Shown piece after piece: positions 1 through 7,952 of a DNA stretch of 34,369 nucleotides. Numbering within the stretch: the first letter of the stretch is position 1; the number at the start of each line of letters is the position of its first letter. Under the pieces are notes generated by a model, which worked only from the letters and a program-made list of their open reading frames with translations, did no database searches and was not told where the DNA came from. This DNA is from JALZAH01 sp051000755. GTDB taxonomy: Bacteria > Actinomycetota > Acidimicrobiia > Acidimicrobiales > Palsa-688. Both the position numbers and the translations under genes were made by a program. The DNA lies in NCBI GenBank assembly GCA_051000755.1, contig JBPCNZ010000026.1, positions 1-34,369 of the forward strand, given 5' to 3'.

Positions 1-102
1 AACGACGACTTCGAGACATACTGGAAATGGCACCTCGACAAAGAACTACAACGCACCCACCAGTCCCGATACGCAAACGGTGCCCTCCCAATCGCCGCGT
101 AG
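1..102 (+). CDS. C-terminal fragment of a probable transposase (5' end outside window)
   Basis: The first frame is open from base 1 to a TAG at 100-102 and encodes 33 residues, including TYWKWHLDKELQRTH and ending in ANGALPIAA. From memory, the pattern of tyrosine-tryptophan followed by H-x3-E/D-x-QR-x-H resembles the extreme C terminus of ISKra4-like transposases of actinobacteria. This is a resemblance only; no catalytic residue lies in the fragment. Codon use is less GC-biased than in the genes that follow, which fits a mobile element. It could equally be the end of another protein, so the family call is weak while the reading frame itself is reasonable. Confidence 0.4.
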   Translation, partial: NDDFETYWKWHLDKELQRTHQSRYANGALPIAA

Positions 103-187
103 CTCACTCCTGGAGCGCCGCACCCAAATGCGATCGTCGGGCCAGTGAAACATTCGGTGGCGATCCGCGGCGCCCTGCCCGACGCTC

Positions 188-478
188 GTGGTTTTGGGTC
201 GGGTGGGGAGGCTGTTTACTGAGCGGGTGAGGAAGCTGGTGGACTACGGCGAGGACGATCACCCTGGCGACGACCCGGAGCGGGCGCGGCTCGCCTGGGC
301 CGTAGCGATCCTCGACGACTGTGACGAATGCGATGACCTTCCGGTGGAGCTGACCGTCGAAGAGCTCGGCCGGCCCGGGACGGGACTGGTCGCTCACCTC
401 GGGCCCGCGACTGCCCGAAGCCTTCGGGCCGCACTCGTGACCGCACTGAGGGAGACCGGCCAGGACACCGAGGTGTAG
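188..478 (+). CDS. small acidic hypothetical protein
   Basis: A 96-residue reading frame with strong third-position GC and many Asp/Glu residues, for example DDCDECDDLPVELTVEEL. It has no signal peptide or membrane segment. I do not recognise a family. The start is uncertain: GTG at 188 is the longest choice, and a GTG at 227 is a possible shorter start, behind a GGGGAGG at 205-211 that is rather far away. It lies alone between the transposase fragment and the NCS1 permease on the same strand. The opposite-strand frames over the same bases are arginine/proline rich and look like shadows. Confidence 0.5.
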   Translation: MVLGRVGRLFTERVRKLVDYGEDDHPGDDPERARLAWAVAILDDCDECDDLPVELTVEELGRPGTGLVAHLGPATARSLRAALVTALRETGQDTEV

Positions 479-559
479 GGGCATCCAGATGGGTTAACGG
501 AGTCGACACGTCACGGTGACAAGCCGGTCATCAACGTCGCCGATCATGGCGAAGGCGCC

Positions 560-606
560 TCGCCCTGTTCCGGCACGGGCGACACCTCAGCCCACGTTCT
601 TGGGAG
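560..606 (+). promoter_or_regulatory. two short hairpins in the leader of the NCS1 permease
   Basis: Bases 560-565 (TCGCCC) pair perfectly with 577-582 (GGGCGA). A second, shorter stem pairs CCCA at 591-594 with TGGG at 601-604, and its right arm lies within the GGGAG ribosome-binding site at 602-606. This could modulate translation of the permease. It does not match a riboswitch class I know; in particular it lacks the ACGR loops of guanidine-II elements. Function is a guess. Confidence 0.25.
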
Positions 607-613
607 AGTCTCC

Positions 614-2317
614 ATGGTCATAGATCCGGCTTCGCTGTCCATCGGGGCGCCTCCTGCGCCCACGCGTGAACCGGCCCGCACCTACAAGGCGATCGTCGAC
701 AACGAGACTCTCGAGGACTACTCCCTCCGTTACGCGCCCAAGTCCTTCCGCCGGTGGAGCGAGTTCACGGTGGCGTCTACTGCGCTCGGGGGGATCGCTT
801 ACCTGGCGGACTTCGCCATCGGCGCGTCCATCGCCATCACCCACGGCTTCGTGAATGCCCTGGTCGCGGTCCTGGTGGCGGCCCTGGTCATCTTCCTCAC
901 GAGCATCCCCATCGCCTACTACTCAGCCAAGTACTCGATCGACATGGACCTGCTCACCCGCGCCGCCGGGTTCGGTTATCTCGGCTCGACCATCACGTCG
1001 GTGGTCTACGCCAGCTTCACCTTCATCTTCTTTGCCTTGGAGGGGTCGATCATGGCCCAGGCCTTCAACTCCGGGTTCGGGCTGCCTCTTGCTCTCGGCT
1101 ACATCCTGTCGTCGCTCATCGTCATACCATTGGTCGTGTTCGGCATGACGGCCCTGTCGAAGCTGCAGGTGTGGACCCAGCCGGTCTGGTTGGCGTTGAT
1201 GTTCGCCCCGTTCGTCTACGTCGGTTTCGCCGATCCCCACAAGTACGCCCAGTTCAGTCATTTCGAGGGGCACTCCGGTAGCTCCTCGTTCAGCGCCCTC
1301 GGATTCGGGTTGGGCATGGGTGTGGCCCTGTCCCTCATCGCCCAGATCGGCGAACAGGTCGAATATCTGCGGTTCATGCCCCAGAAGACGGCCGCCAACG
1401 CCAAGAAGTGGTGGGCTGCAGTCATCGCCGCCGGTCCCGGCTGGGTCGTCCTGGGGGCGGCCAAGCAGCTCGGCGGAGGCTTCCTTGCCTTCTACGTGGC
1501 GACCAAGGTTGGACTCACCAACGCCGGGGAACCCATCCAGCAGTTCCTGGGCGGCTTTGGGTCGTTCCTCACGGCCGGAGCCCTGGCGTTGGCCGTCTTC
1601 TTCGTCATCCTGTCGCAGATCAAGATCAATGTGGTCAACGCCTACTCGGGGTCGTTGTCGTGGTCCAACTTCTTCTCCCGGATCTTTCACTGGCACCCCG
1701 GCCGCGTGGTCTGGATCTTCTTCAACGTTGGCATCGCCCTGGCCCTGATGGAGGCCGGCGCCTTCTCGTTCCTCAACACGGTGCTCGGGTTTTACTCCAA
1801 CGTCGCCATCGCGTGGATCGGCGCCCTCGTCGCCGACCTGGTGGTCAACAAGCCCTTGAAGCTCAGCCCGCCGATGATCGAGTTCAAACGAGCGCACCTC
1901 TACAACATCAACCCGGTCGGCTTCGGGTCCATGGTCATCGCCTCGGTCGTATCGATCCTCGCCTTCTACAACGCCTTCGGTGCCTACCCGGCCGCCTTCT
2001 CCACGTTCATCGCCCTGGTGTTGGCATTCGTCCTGTCGCCCGTGTTCGCCTTGCTCACCAAGGGCAAGTACTACATCGCCCGGACCGACGATCTGGTCGA
2101 GCCCCTCATGGTCGACGGCCAGCTCTCGTCGGCCACCCTTGAGTGCTCGGTGTGCGCCCACACGTTCGAACGGCCCGACATGGCCGGCTGTCCCTTCCAC
2201 GGCGCGCCCATCTGCTCGCTGTGCTGCAGCCTCGACAAACAGTGCCACGACATGTGCAAGAAGACCCCGAGCGCCGACTCCGTCGCGGTCGAGCCTCCCC
2301 GGCGAGCCCGGATCTAG
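614..2317 (+). CDS. NCS1-family permease with C-terminal cysteine-rich domain
   Basis: A 567-residue integral membrane protein of the nucleobase:cation symporter-1 (purine/cytosine permease) family. About twelve hydrophobic segments span residues ~55 to ~490, and the N-terminal stretch LEDYSLRYAPKSFRRWSEF is typical of the family. The start ATG has a GGGAG site 7 bases upstream. After the last helix there is a soluble tail (about residues 505-550) with nine cysteines and two histidines, including CSVC, GCPFH, CSLCCSLD and CHDMC, which probably binds metal on the cytoplasmic side. The gene is followed after 7 bases by fmdB and then fmdA, so the substrate is plausibly an amide or a related small nitrogen compound rather than a nucleobase; this is inferred from context. 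The frame is intact. Confidence 0.85.
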   Translation: MVIDPASLSIGAPPAPTREPARTYKAIVDNETLEDYSLRYAPKSFRRWSEFTVASTALGGIAYLADFAIGASIAITHGFVNALVAVLVAALVIFLTSIPIAYYSAKYSIDMDLLTRAAGFGYLGSTITSVVYASFTFIFFALEGSIMAQAFNSGFGLPLALGYILSSLIVIPLVVFGMTALSKLQVWTQPVWLALMFAPFVYVGFADPHKYAQFSHFEGHSGSSSFSALGFGLGMGVALSLIAQIGEQVEYLRFMPQKTAANAKKWWAAVIAAGPGWVVLGAAKQLGGGFLAFYVATKVGLTNAGEPIQQFLGGFGSFLTAGALALAVFFVILSQIKINVVNAYSGSLSWSNFFSRIFHWHPGRVVWIFFNVGIALALMEAGAFSFLNTVLGFYSNVAIAWIGALVADLVVNKPLKLSPPMIEFKRAHLYNINPVGFGSMVIASVVSILAFYNAFGAYPAAFSTFIALVLAFVLSPVFALLTKGKYYIARTDDLVEPLMVDGQLSSATLECSVCAHTFERPDMAGCPFHGAPICSLCCSLDKQCHDMCKKTPSADSVAVEPPRRARI

Positions 2318-2324
2318 CAGGAAC

Positions 2325-2618
2325 GTGGTCACCTACGAATACCGGTGCCCGGCCTGTGGACCGTTCACCACCGTTCGCCCCATCGGCGGAGCCGAGTCGT
2401 CGGTCCCTTGTAGGCGCTGCGGCGAACCGGGATGGCGAATCTTCAACTCGCCGACGCTGGCTCGGAATCCGCCAGCGGCAATCCGCCGGGCCCGCCGGCG
2501 AGAGGAAGCCAGCGGGTCCGACCCCGCCGTCGTGCACCGTGGCCCGGAGACCACCGCCCAGGGCGTCCCGACGGTCACCAAGCGGAGCGGCCGGCGACCG
2601 CGGCTCCCATCTCTCTGA
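2325..2618 (+). CDS. fmdB: FmdB-type zinc-ribbon regulatory protein
   Basis: A 97-residue protein that begins VTYEYRCPACGPF and contains a second CRRC knuckle about 20 residues later. The two CxxC pairs form the zinc ribbon of the FmdB/putative regulatory protein family (known next to formamidase in Methylophilus). The rest is Arg/Ala rich and disordered. GTG at 2325 is chosen because it lies 7 bases after the permease stop and has AGGA at 2319-2322. It sits directly between the permease and formamidase genes, the classic fmd arrangement. Its regulatory role is not well established biochemically. Confidence 0.75.
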   Translation: MVTYEYRCPACGPFTTVRPIGGAESSVPCRRCGEPGWRIFNSPTLARNPPAAIRRARRREEASGSDPAVVHRGPETTAQGVPTVTKRSGRRPRLPSL

Positions 2619-2644
2619 TCTCGCCCGAACCCTGAGGAGCTCTT

Positions 2645-3764
2645 GTGCCCAATGTCGTCTTCGGCGTGGACCAGTCGAAATCCATGCGGGACCAAGCGGC
2701 GCCCGGGCACAACCGGTGGCACCCTGATGTGCCGGTTGTAGCCATGGTCAAGCCCGGTGACGAGTTCCGGGTGGAGTGCCGCGAGTGGACCGATGGCCAG
2801 ATCGGAAACAACGACTCTGCGAACGACGTCCGCGACGTCGATCTCTCCGTTGCCCACATGCTGAGCGGGCCGGTCGGGATCGAGGGAGCCGAGCCCGGCG
2901 ATCTGCTCATCGTTGACATCCTCGACCTCGGTCCGATCCCCCAGGAGTCCGGTCCGGTGCCGGGCCAGGGCTGGGGGTACACGGGCGTCTTCGCCAAGAC
3001 CAACGCCGGGGGTTTCCTCACCGATTACTTCCCTGACGCGGCGAAGGCCATCTGGGACTTCCACGGCCAGGAGGCGACATCCCGCCACCTCCCCGGTGTG
3101 TGCTACACCGGCATCACCCATCTCGGCCTCTTCGGTACCGCACCGTCTGCCGAGCTCCTGTCCCGGTGGAACCGGCGGGAGCAGGCCCTCATCGACACGG
3201 ACCCGGACCGGGTGCCGGCTCTGGCCCTGCCGCCCCTCGAGGACGGGGCCCTCATCGGTGACCTCACCGGAACCGAGCTCGAACGCATCGCTCGTGAGGG
3301 GGCCCGTACCGTGCCGGCGCGGGAGAACGGCGGCAACCATGACATCAAGAACCTGACCCGCGGCTCGAGGGAGTTCTACCCGGTGCTGGTGCCGGGCGCC
3401 AAGCTCTCCGGGGGCGATCTCCACTTCAGCCAGGGAGATGGCGAGATCACCTTCTGCGGTGCATCGAGATGGGCGGCTACATCGACCTCCACGTCGACCT
3501 CATCAAGGGCGGCATGGCCACCTACGGGGTGACGACCAACTCAACGCCGTGGAGTATCTGAAGAAGTTCGGTTTCAGCGGCGAGCAGGCCTACCTGTTGC
3601 TCGGCAGCGCCCCGATCGAGGCGCGGATCAGCGGCATCGTTGACATTCCCAACGCCTGCTGCTCGCTGTACCTGCCCACCGCCATCTTCGACTTCGACAT
3701 CCGCCCTTCGGCCACGGGGCCGGCATGGACCAACCGGGGAAGCTGCGCCCTGACCTCCGGTTGA
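2645..3764 (+). pseudogene. fmdA: formamidase (acetamidase/formamidase family), frameshifted and internally deleted
   Basis: Formamidase hydrolyses formamide to formate and ammonia. Residues 1 to ~272 read well in one frame from GTG 2645, which has GAGGAG at 2634-2639; examples are GVDQSKSM, NDSANDVRDVD, GPIPQESGPVPGQGWGYTG and GGNHDIKNL. At about 3461 the frame slips: GGT-GC-ATC should be GGT-GCC-ATC, one C missing. The next frame gives EMGGYIDLHVDLIKGGMATYGVTTN up to 3540. It then jumps straight to LNAVEYLKKFGFSGEQAYLLLGSAP in the third frame. Compared with family members as I recall them, about 43 residues (roughly 130 bp) are missing at 3540/3541. The C terminus, with DIPNACCSLYLPTAIFDFDIRPSA, is well conserved. 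The product cannot be functional as written. Either a recent pseudogene or, in part, a sequencing error. Confidence 0.85.
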
Positions 3765-3841
3765 TGCGGGTTCATGAGGTTGAAACACGGCGGAAGCTGG
3801 CGGGAAACACCGCGTCTCTAGGTTGGTCGGTGACTCACATC

Positions 3842-3961
3842 GTGAGGCGCGCCTAGGGTTCCGCCGGTCCTCGGATCGGGTCTGGTCCGAGAGGCGAGGC
3901 GATTGTCTGCTGCAGTGCCGCAGCGGCGTTCGTTCCACGGCGGGATAAAAGCCCGGGAGGC
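3842..3961 (+). promoter_or_regulatory. guanidine-I (ykkC) riboswitch
   Basis: The conserved ykkC core elements occur in order and at normal spacing. CTAGGGTTCCG is at 3853-3863, CTGGTCCGAGAG at 3882-3893 and ACGGCGGGATAAAAGCCCGG at 3937-3956. A variable 7-bp hairpin (3907-3913 with 3920-3926) fills the insertion point before the 3' core. The ykkC aptamer is known to bind guanidinium and switch on guanidine export or degradation genes. It lies between the end of the formamidase remnant and the guanidinase start, on the same strand, so it should control the guanidinase and APC permease. Outer boundaries are approximate. Motif recognition is strong although no covariance search was run. Confidence 0.92.
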
Positions 3962-3967
3962 CAGCCA

Positions 3968-3987
3968 GCCCGGCTGCCTCGCCGGGC
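3968..3987 (+). promoter_or_regulatory. expression-platform hairpin of the guanidine riboswitch
   Basis: GCCCGGC (3968-3974) pairs perfectly with GCCGGGC (3981-3987) over a six-base loop. The right half can instead pair with the 3' end of the aptamer: 3951-3961 (GCCCGGGAGGC) is complementary to 3976-3987 with one bulged base. These pairings exclude each other, as expected of an expression platform. There is no U tract, and the GGAGG ribosome-binding site begins 10 bases downstream, so control may act on translation or Rho access rather than by a simple intrinsic terminator. The mechanism is inferred. Confidence 0.5.
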
Positions 3988-4009
3988 GCGACCCGTGGAG
4001 GACCTGTCC

Positions 4010-5140
4010 GTGAGCTTCGACGAAACGAGCCTGCACGACCGTTACGGCCCGGAGGCCCGGGCCGCAGTAGCGGCCGAAGCGCGCCTGCCGACCACCCGAT
4101 GGGAGGAGGAGGTGACCCGGGGGCTCGCTCTCGGGCTGCCCGGCGCCGATTCCATCGTGGACCGACGCATCCCGACGTTCTCCCGGGGCGAGCTTCCCCA
4201 CTTCGCCGGAATCAACACCTTCCTCAAGGCCCCCTATGTGGAGGACGCGGGTCGCGCCGGCGAGTATGACGTCGCCGTCTTCGGAGCGCCTTTCGATGGT
4301 GGGACCACCTACCGGCCCGGGACGCGGTTCGGTCCCCAGGGGATCCGGCGGATCTCGGCGCTGTACGGGCCGTACAGCTTCGAGCTGGGCGTCGACCTGC
4401 GGGAGTCGATCACGGTCTGCGATCTGGGCGACATCTTCACCATCCCCGCCAACATCGAAAAGACCTTCGACCAGATCACCAAAGGTGTCAGCCACGTGTA
4501 CGCGTCGGGGGCGTTCCCGGTGGTGCTGGGCGGCGACCACTCGATCGGCTATCCCACCACGAGGGGGGTGGCCGAGCATCTCGACGGCAAGCTCGGGATC
4601 ATCCACTTTGATCGCCATGGCGACACTCAGGAGACCGATCTCGACTAGCGGATGCACACCACCCCGTGGTTCCATGCCACCAACCTCCCCAACGTCCCGG
4701 CCGAGAACCTGGTCCAGGTAGGGATCGGGGGTTGGCAGGCGCCCCGCCCGGGAGTGGCGATCGGACGCGAACGCCAGACGACGATCATGACGGTCACCGA
4801 CTGCGTGGAGATGGGGATCGAGGCTGCCGCGGAGCGAGCTCTCGAGGTGGCCTGGCACGGAGCCGAAGCGGTCTGGTTGTCGTTCGACGTCGACTGCCTC
4901 GACGCCGCGTTCGTGCCTGGCACTGGGTGGCCCGAGCCCGGGGGATTCCTGCCCCGCGAGGTCCTCAAGTTCATCCAGCTGATCGCCGAACGGCCGCTGG
5001 CGGGCATCGAGGTCGTGGAGTGCTCACCGCCCTACGACAACGCGGATATCACCTCGCTGATCGCCACCCGGGTGATCTGCGACACCCTCGGCTGCCTGGT
5101 GCGAGCCGGGCACCTGCCGAAGAACGGAGCACAATCGTGA
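4010..5140 (+). pseudogene. gdmH: guanidinase-type ureohydrolase (arginase/agmatinase superfamily), interrupted by in-frame TAG
   Basis: Ureohydrolases use a dinuclear metal site to split guanidino groups. This member carries signatures I associate with guanidine hydrolases: LPHFAGINTFLKAPYVEDA (residues ~62-80), GTTYRPGTRFGPQGIRRISALY (~98-119) and GTGWPEPGGFLPRE near the end, with Trp where agmatinases usually have a smaller residue. Metal ligands are visible: H177 in GGDHS, D201/H203/D205 in DRHGD, and D293/D295 in SFDVDCLD. The reaction would be guanidine to urea and ammonia. GTG 4010 is chosen over GTG 3995 because GGAGG at 3997-4001 sits 8 bases before it. A TAG at 4646-4648 interrupts the frame at codon 213, between DLD and RMHTTPWF, where homologues as I recall have Glu (GAG). 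Both sides are in the same frame. The guanidine-I riboswitch upstream supports the substrate; the APC permease follows with a 4-base overlap. Confidence 0.85.
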
Positions 5141-6668
5141 CGACCACCGAAGCCCGACCCGACGAGCAAGGCGAGGTCGACTCCACCGACCTGGCCGGCC
5201 TCGGCTACATCCAGCGACTGCATCGGCGCCTCGGTCCCTATTCGTCGTTCGCCGCCGGCTTCTCGTTCGTTTCCATCCTGACAACCGTCACCGAGTTCTT
5301 CGGATTCGGTTACGGCTTTGGCGGCGCTGCGTTCTTCTGGACCTGGCCCCTGGTCTTCGCCGGACAGTTCCTCGTCGCCCTCTGCTTCGCCGAGCTGGCC
5401 GCCCACTACCCGATCGCCGGGTGCATCTACCAGTGGTCGCGACGCCTGGCCGGGGACCTGGCCGGGTGGTTCGCGGGATGGATGATGCTCCTGGGCCAGA
5501 TCGTCAGCGTGGCCGCCGCCGCCATCGTCCTCCAGGCCACCCTGCCCACGGTGTGGTCCGGCTTCCAGCTGGTCGGCACCAACACGCCATCACCAGCTCT
5601 TCGGGTGCCACCAACGCCGTGATCCTGGGCGGCCTGCTGGTCGCCCTCACCACGCTGGTCAATGTCATCGGCGTCGAGGTCATGGCCATCATCAACAACG
5701 TCGGGGTGACCTGTGAGCTGGTGGGCGTCGTCGCCCTGGTCGGGCTGCTGTTCGCTCATGCCCAGCGGGGCCCGGCCGTGGTGGCGCAGACCAACGGGGT
5801 GGCCGCACACGGCAGCTACCTGTGGCCGTTCCTGGTGTCCACCCTGATGGCCTGCTACGTCATGTACGGCTTCGACTCCGCCGGCGAGCTGTCGGAGGAG
5901 ACCCGTGATCCCCGACGCACCGCGCCCCGCTCCATCCTGCGGGCCTTGGCCATCTCCGGCCTGGGCGGCATCCTGCTCCTGCTGGCCGCCCTCATGGCCG
6001 CCGGCAAGCTGAGCGACCCCAACCTGGCCAGCGGTGGGCTGCCGTTCATCATCACTGACCGGCTGGGGTCGACCATGGGCAAGGTCATCCTGGTCGACGT
6101 GAGCATCGCCGTGTGCGTGTGCACGCTGGCCATCCAGACCGCCGGGTCGCGGATGCTGTTCTCCTTGGCCCGGGACGGGGTGCTACCTGGCAGCCGGCTG
6201 CTCGGTCGGGTCTCCAAGCGCCGAGGAACACCGGTGCTGCCGGCTGTCGTGGTCGGTGTGGTGGCGGTGGGGGTGCTGGTCGTCAACGTGGGTCAGGCTC
6301 AACTCTTCGCCGCCCTGGGCAGCCTCGCGGTGGTCATCGTCTACCTGGCCTACCTGGGGGTCACGGGGCCGTTGCTGCTCCGCCGCCTCAGGGGCTGGCC
6401 CGGAGCAGCACCTCCCGGGGAGCCCGGTCGCTTCTCGCTCGGCCGATGGGGACTTCCTGTCAATGTGGCCGCGGTGGCTTGGGGCGCCTTCATCTGCGTC
6501 AACACCGCATGGCCGCGCCAGGCGGTCTACGACCCGGGACCCGCCCACCACTGGTACCTGCACTACTTCTCGCTGTTGTTCATCGCCGTGGCGCTGATCG
6601 TGGGTGGGATAGCCCATCGGTGGGCCCGGCGCACCGTCGGCGCTGGTGAGGGCCCCGTCTCCGCCTGA
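5137..6668 (+). pseudogene. APC-superfamily amino acid/amine permease, frameshifted; candidate guanidine importer
   Basis: The gene starts at GTG 5137, overlapping the guanidinase stop as GTGA, with GGAG at 5126-5129. The first part reads LGPYSSFAAGFSFVSILTTVTEFFGFGYG and IAGCIYQWSRRLAGDLAGW, typical of the amino acid/polyamine/organocation family. About twelve helices are predicted over ~510 residues. At 5585/5586 the frame slips by one base: AAC-AC-GCC should be AAC-ACC-GCC, after which GATNAVILGGLLVALTTLVNV continues to the natural stop. Its place behind the guanidine riboswitch and guanidinase suggests it imports guanidine or a guanidino compound; that substrate is inference. The lesion is a simple CC-to-C loss and may be an error in the read. 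Confidence 0.85.
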
Positions 6669-6690
6669 GCGAGTGCAGGAAGCCACTCGC
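6669..6690 (+). terminator. possible terminator hairpin after the guanidine operon
   Basis: GCGAGTG (6669-6675) and CACTCGC (6684-6690) form a perfect 7-bp stem with an eight-base loop, starting immediately after the permease stop codon. No U tract follows, which is common in high-GC actinobacteria. The next gene is on the opposite strand, so a transcription stop here would make sense. Confidence 0.45.
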
Positions 6691-6771
6691 CGGGGAGCAA
6701 CGCGGCTCTCGTGCATCACGGGTCAAGCGCCCTCAGATCACGGGCCTGCCAGGGTCAACGCAGCGGTCTGG

Positions 6772-7005
6772 TCACTGGTGGGATCGCTGCTCGGCCTCTT
6801 TGGCCTGAGCCTCGGCGCGGGCCTTGTCAGCCTCGGCCTCTTTGACGGCGACATCGCGCTCCGCGTCAGCCTTTTCTTGCTGTGCTTCGCCTTCGTCCTT
6901 CAAAGACTGGTTGCCGCTCAAGGCGCCAGCAGCTTCCTTGGCCTTGCCTTTGAGTCCTTCTACTGCGCCCTGAGCGCCAGCTTCTGGTCCCGACTCCTTG
7001 GCCAT
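6772..7005 (-). CDS. CsbD-like / microaggregate-binding protein 1-like stress protein
   Basis: A 77-residue, highly charged helical protein. The start ATG at 7005 is preceded by a strong AAGGAGG site. The N-terminal part (residues ~11-45) reads AQGAVEGLKGKAKEAAGALSG and then LKDEGEAQQEK, the pattern of the CsbD family and of mycobacterial MBP1-like proteins. The rest is an Ala/Glu/Lys repeat likely to form one long helix or coiled coil. CsbD-family genes are usually induced by general stress; molecular function is unclear. A longer reading frame upstream to 7062 exists but lacks a ribosome-binding site. It is a single gene convergent with the APC permease. Confidence 0.8.
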   Translation of the reverse strand: MAKESGPEAGAQGAVEGLKGKAKEAAGALSGNQSLKDEGEAQQEKADAERDVAVKEAEADKARAEAQAKEAEQRSHQ

Positions 7006-7217
7006 GATCGCCTCCTTGGGGTGGAATCCAGTGGTACCTACCCATCCCATCGGACTCCACACCGATCTACGACTTCAGGTTCTGGTGGGACGGGCGCGGG
7101 CGGCGTTGGTCCGAAGCGTGCGGGGCTCGTCGCGCCGGACGGCGAGGCCCGAGGCGTCCTGGCGCACCTGGTAGGTGGGTTGGGGGGCGACGGCGGGGCC
7201 GCGACGCACGGCGCCGG

Positions 7218-7952
7218 TCATGACGCGGCGGGGACGGTGCTGTCGGCGGCGAGCTCGAGGGCATTCAGGAAGCCGGAGAACCCGGCAGGGGTTCTGCCTG
7301 CTCGCCGGGCCGAGGTGATCACGACGAGGTCGCTGTCCCATCCCACCCGATAACCAGCGGTGGCCAACGCCCGGACCAGAGCCACATCCTCATGGCAGGG
7401 GACAGCCTCGAAGCCGCCCACGTCCAGGTAGGCCTCGGCGCGCACGCCCAGATTGGCGCCGTGAATGTGACGATCCGAGCGCCGATAGTGGCCCACTGCC
7501 GCGGTCCGCACATGGGGGTGGCGTTCGGACCAGTCGGCGACGGCCACGGCGCCGGCCACGGCGTCCGCGCCCCGCCCGGCGTGGTCGACCTGGCGGACGA
7601 ACCACTGTGGCGGCACCCGAGAATCGGCATCGGTGGTAGCCAGCCATGTCCCCGACCCGCCGAAGCGCGCCAGCAGGTTGGCGGCACCGGCCCGGCGCGC
7701 CGCCCCCACCGAGCGCTCCGTGATTATCACGGTGAAGATGTCGGCGACGGTGCGGGCCGCGGCGGTCGATGCCACCCGCTGGGCGGTGGTGTCCCGGCAG
7801 TCGTCGAGGACCACACAGATGGCCACCGGCACGGCGACCGCGGCGGCGGCGATCAACAGCGAGTCCAGGCAGGCGCCGATGAGCTCGGCCTCGTCGTTGG
7901 CCGGCAGCACCACACCGACCCGCCGGATCGGCGCGGGCGGGAGCGCGCTCAG
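7218..7952 (-). CDS. GT2-family glycosyltransferase
   Basis: A soluble nucleotide-sugar glycosyltransferase of family 2 (GT-A fold). The chain opens with RVGVVLPANDEAELIGACLDSLL, then VVLDDCRDTT, the DxD-like metal site TTDADSRVPPQW, GANLGVRAEAYLDVGGF and CHEDVALVRAL, all in the normal order. No membrane helices are seen. The start is unusual: the only codon at the junction with the upstream DJ-1-like gene is CTG at 7952, overlapping that gene's stop as CTGA. Internal GTG codons fall inside the first beta strand. Translational coupling from a CTG, or a GTG within the strand, are both possible. The acceptor and sugar are unknown. It is the second gene of a two-gene operon. Confidence 0.8.
   Translation of the reverse strand: MSALPPAPIRRVGVVLPANDEAELIGACLDSLLIAAAAVAVPVAICVVLDDCRDTTAQRVASTAAARTVADIFTVIITERSVGAARRAGAANLLARFGGSGTWLATTDADSRVPPQWFVRQVDHAGRGADAVAGAVAVADWSERHPHVRTAAVGHYRRSDRHIHGANLGVRAEAYLDVGGFEAVPCHEDVALVRALATAGYRVGWDSDLVVITSARRAGRTPAGFSGFLNALELAADSTVPAAS

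Noticed and set aside
923..2332. 469-residue minus-strand open frame under the NCS1 permease
   Set aside because: It is antisense to a clear membrane transporter, very rich in Gly/Asp/Glu/Arg without family motifs, as expected of a shadow frame in high-GC DNA.
2333..3424. 363-residue minus-strand frame opposite fmdB and fmdA
   Set aside because: Low-complexity shadow of two recognisable genes; no motif or ribosome site.
4646..4648. TAG in the guanidinase read as pyrrolysine or selenocysteine-like recoding
   Set aside because: Homologues as I recall have an ordinary Glu here, no recoding element is apparent, and pyrrolysine use is not expected in this kind of protein or organism.
3818..4858. 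346-residue minus-strand frame across the riboswitch and guanidinase
   Set aside because: It covers the ykkC aptamer and conserved ureohydrolase codons on the other strand; composition is typical of a shadow frame.
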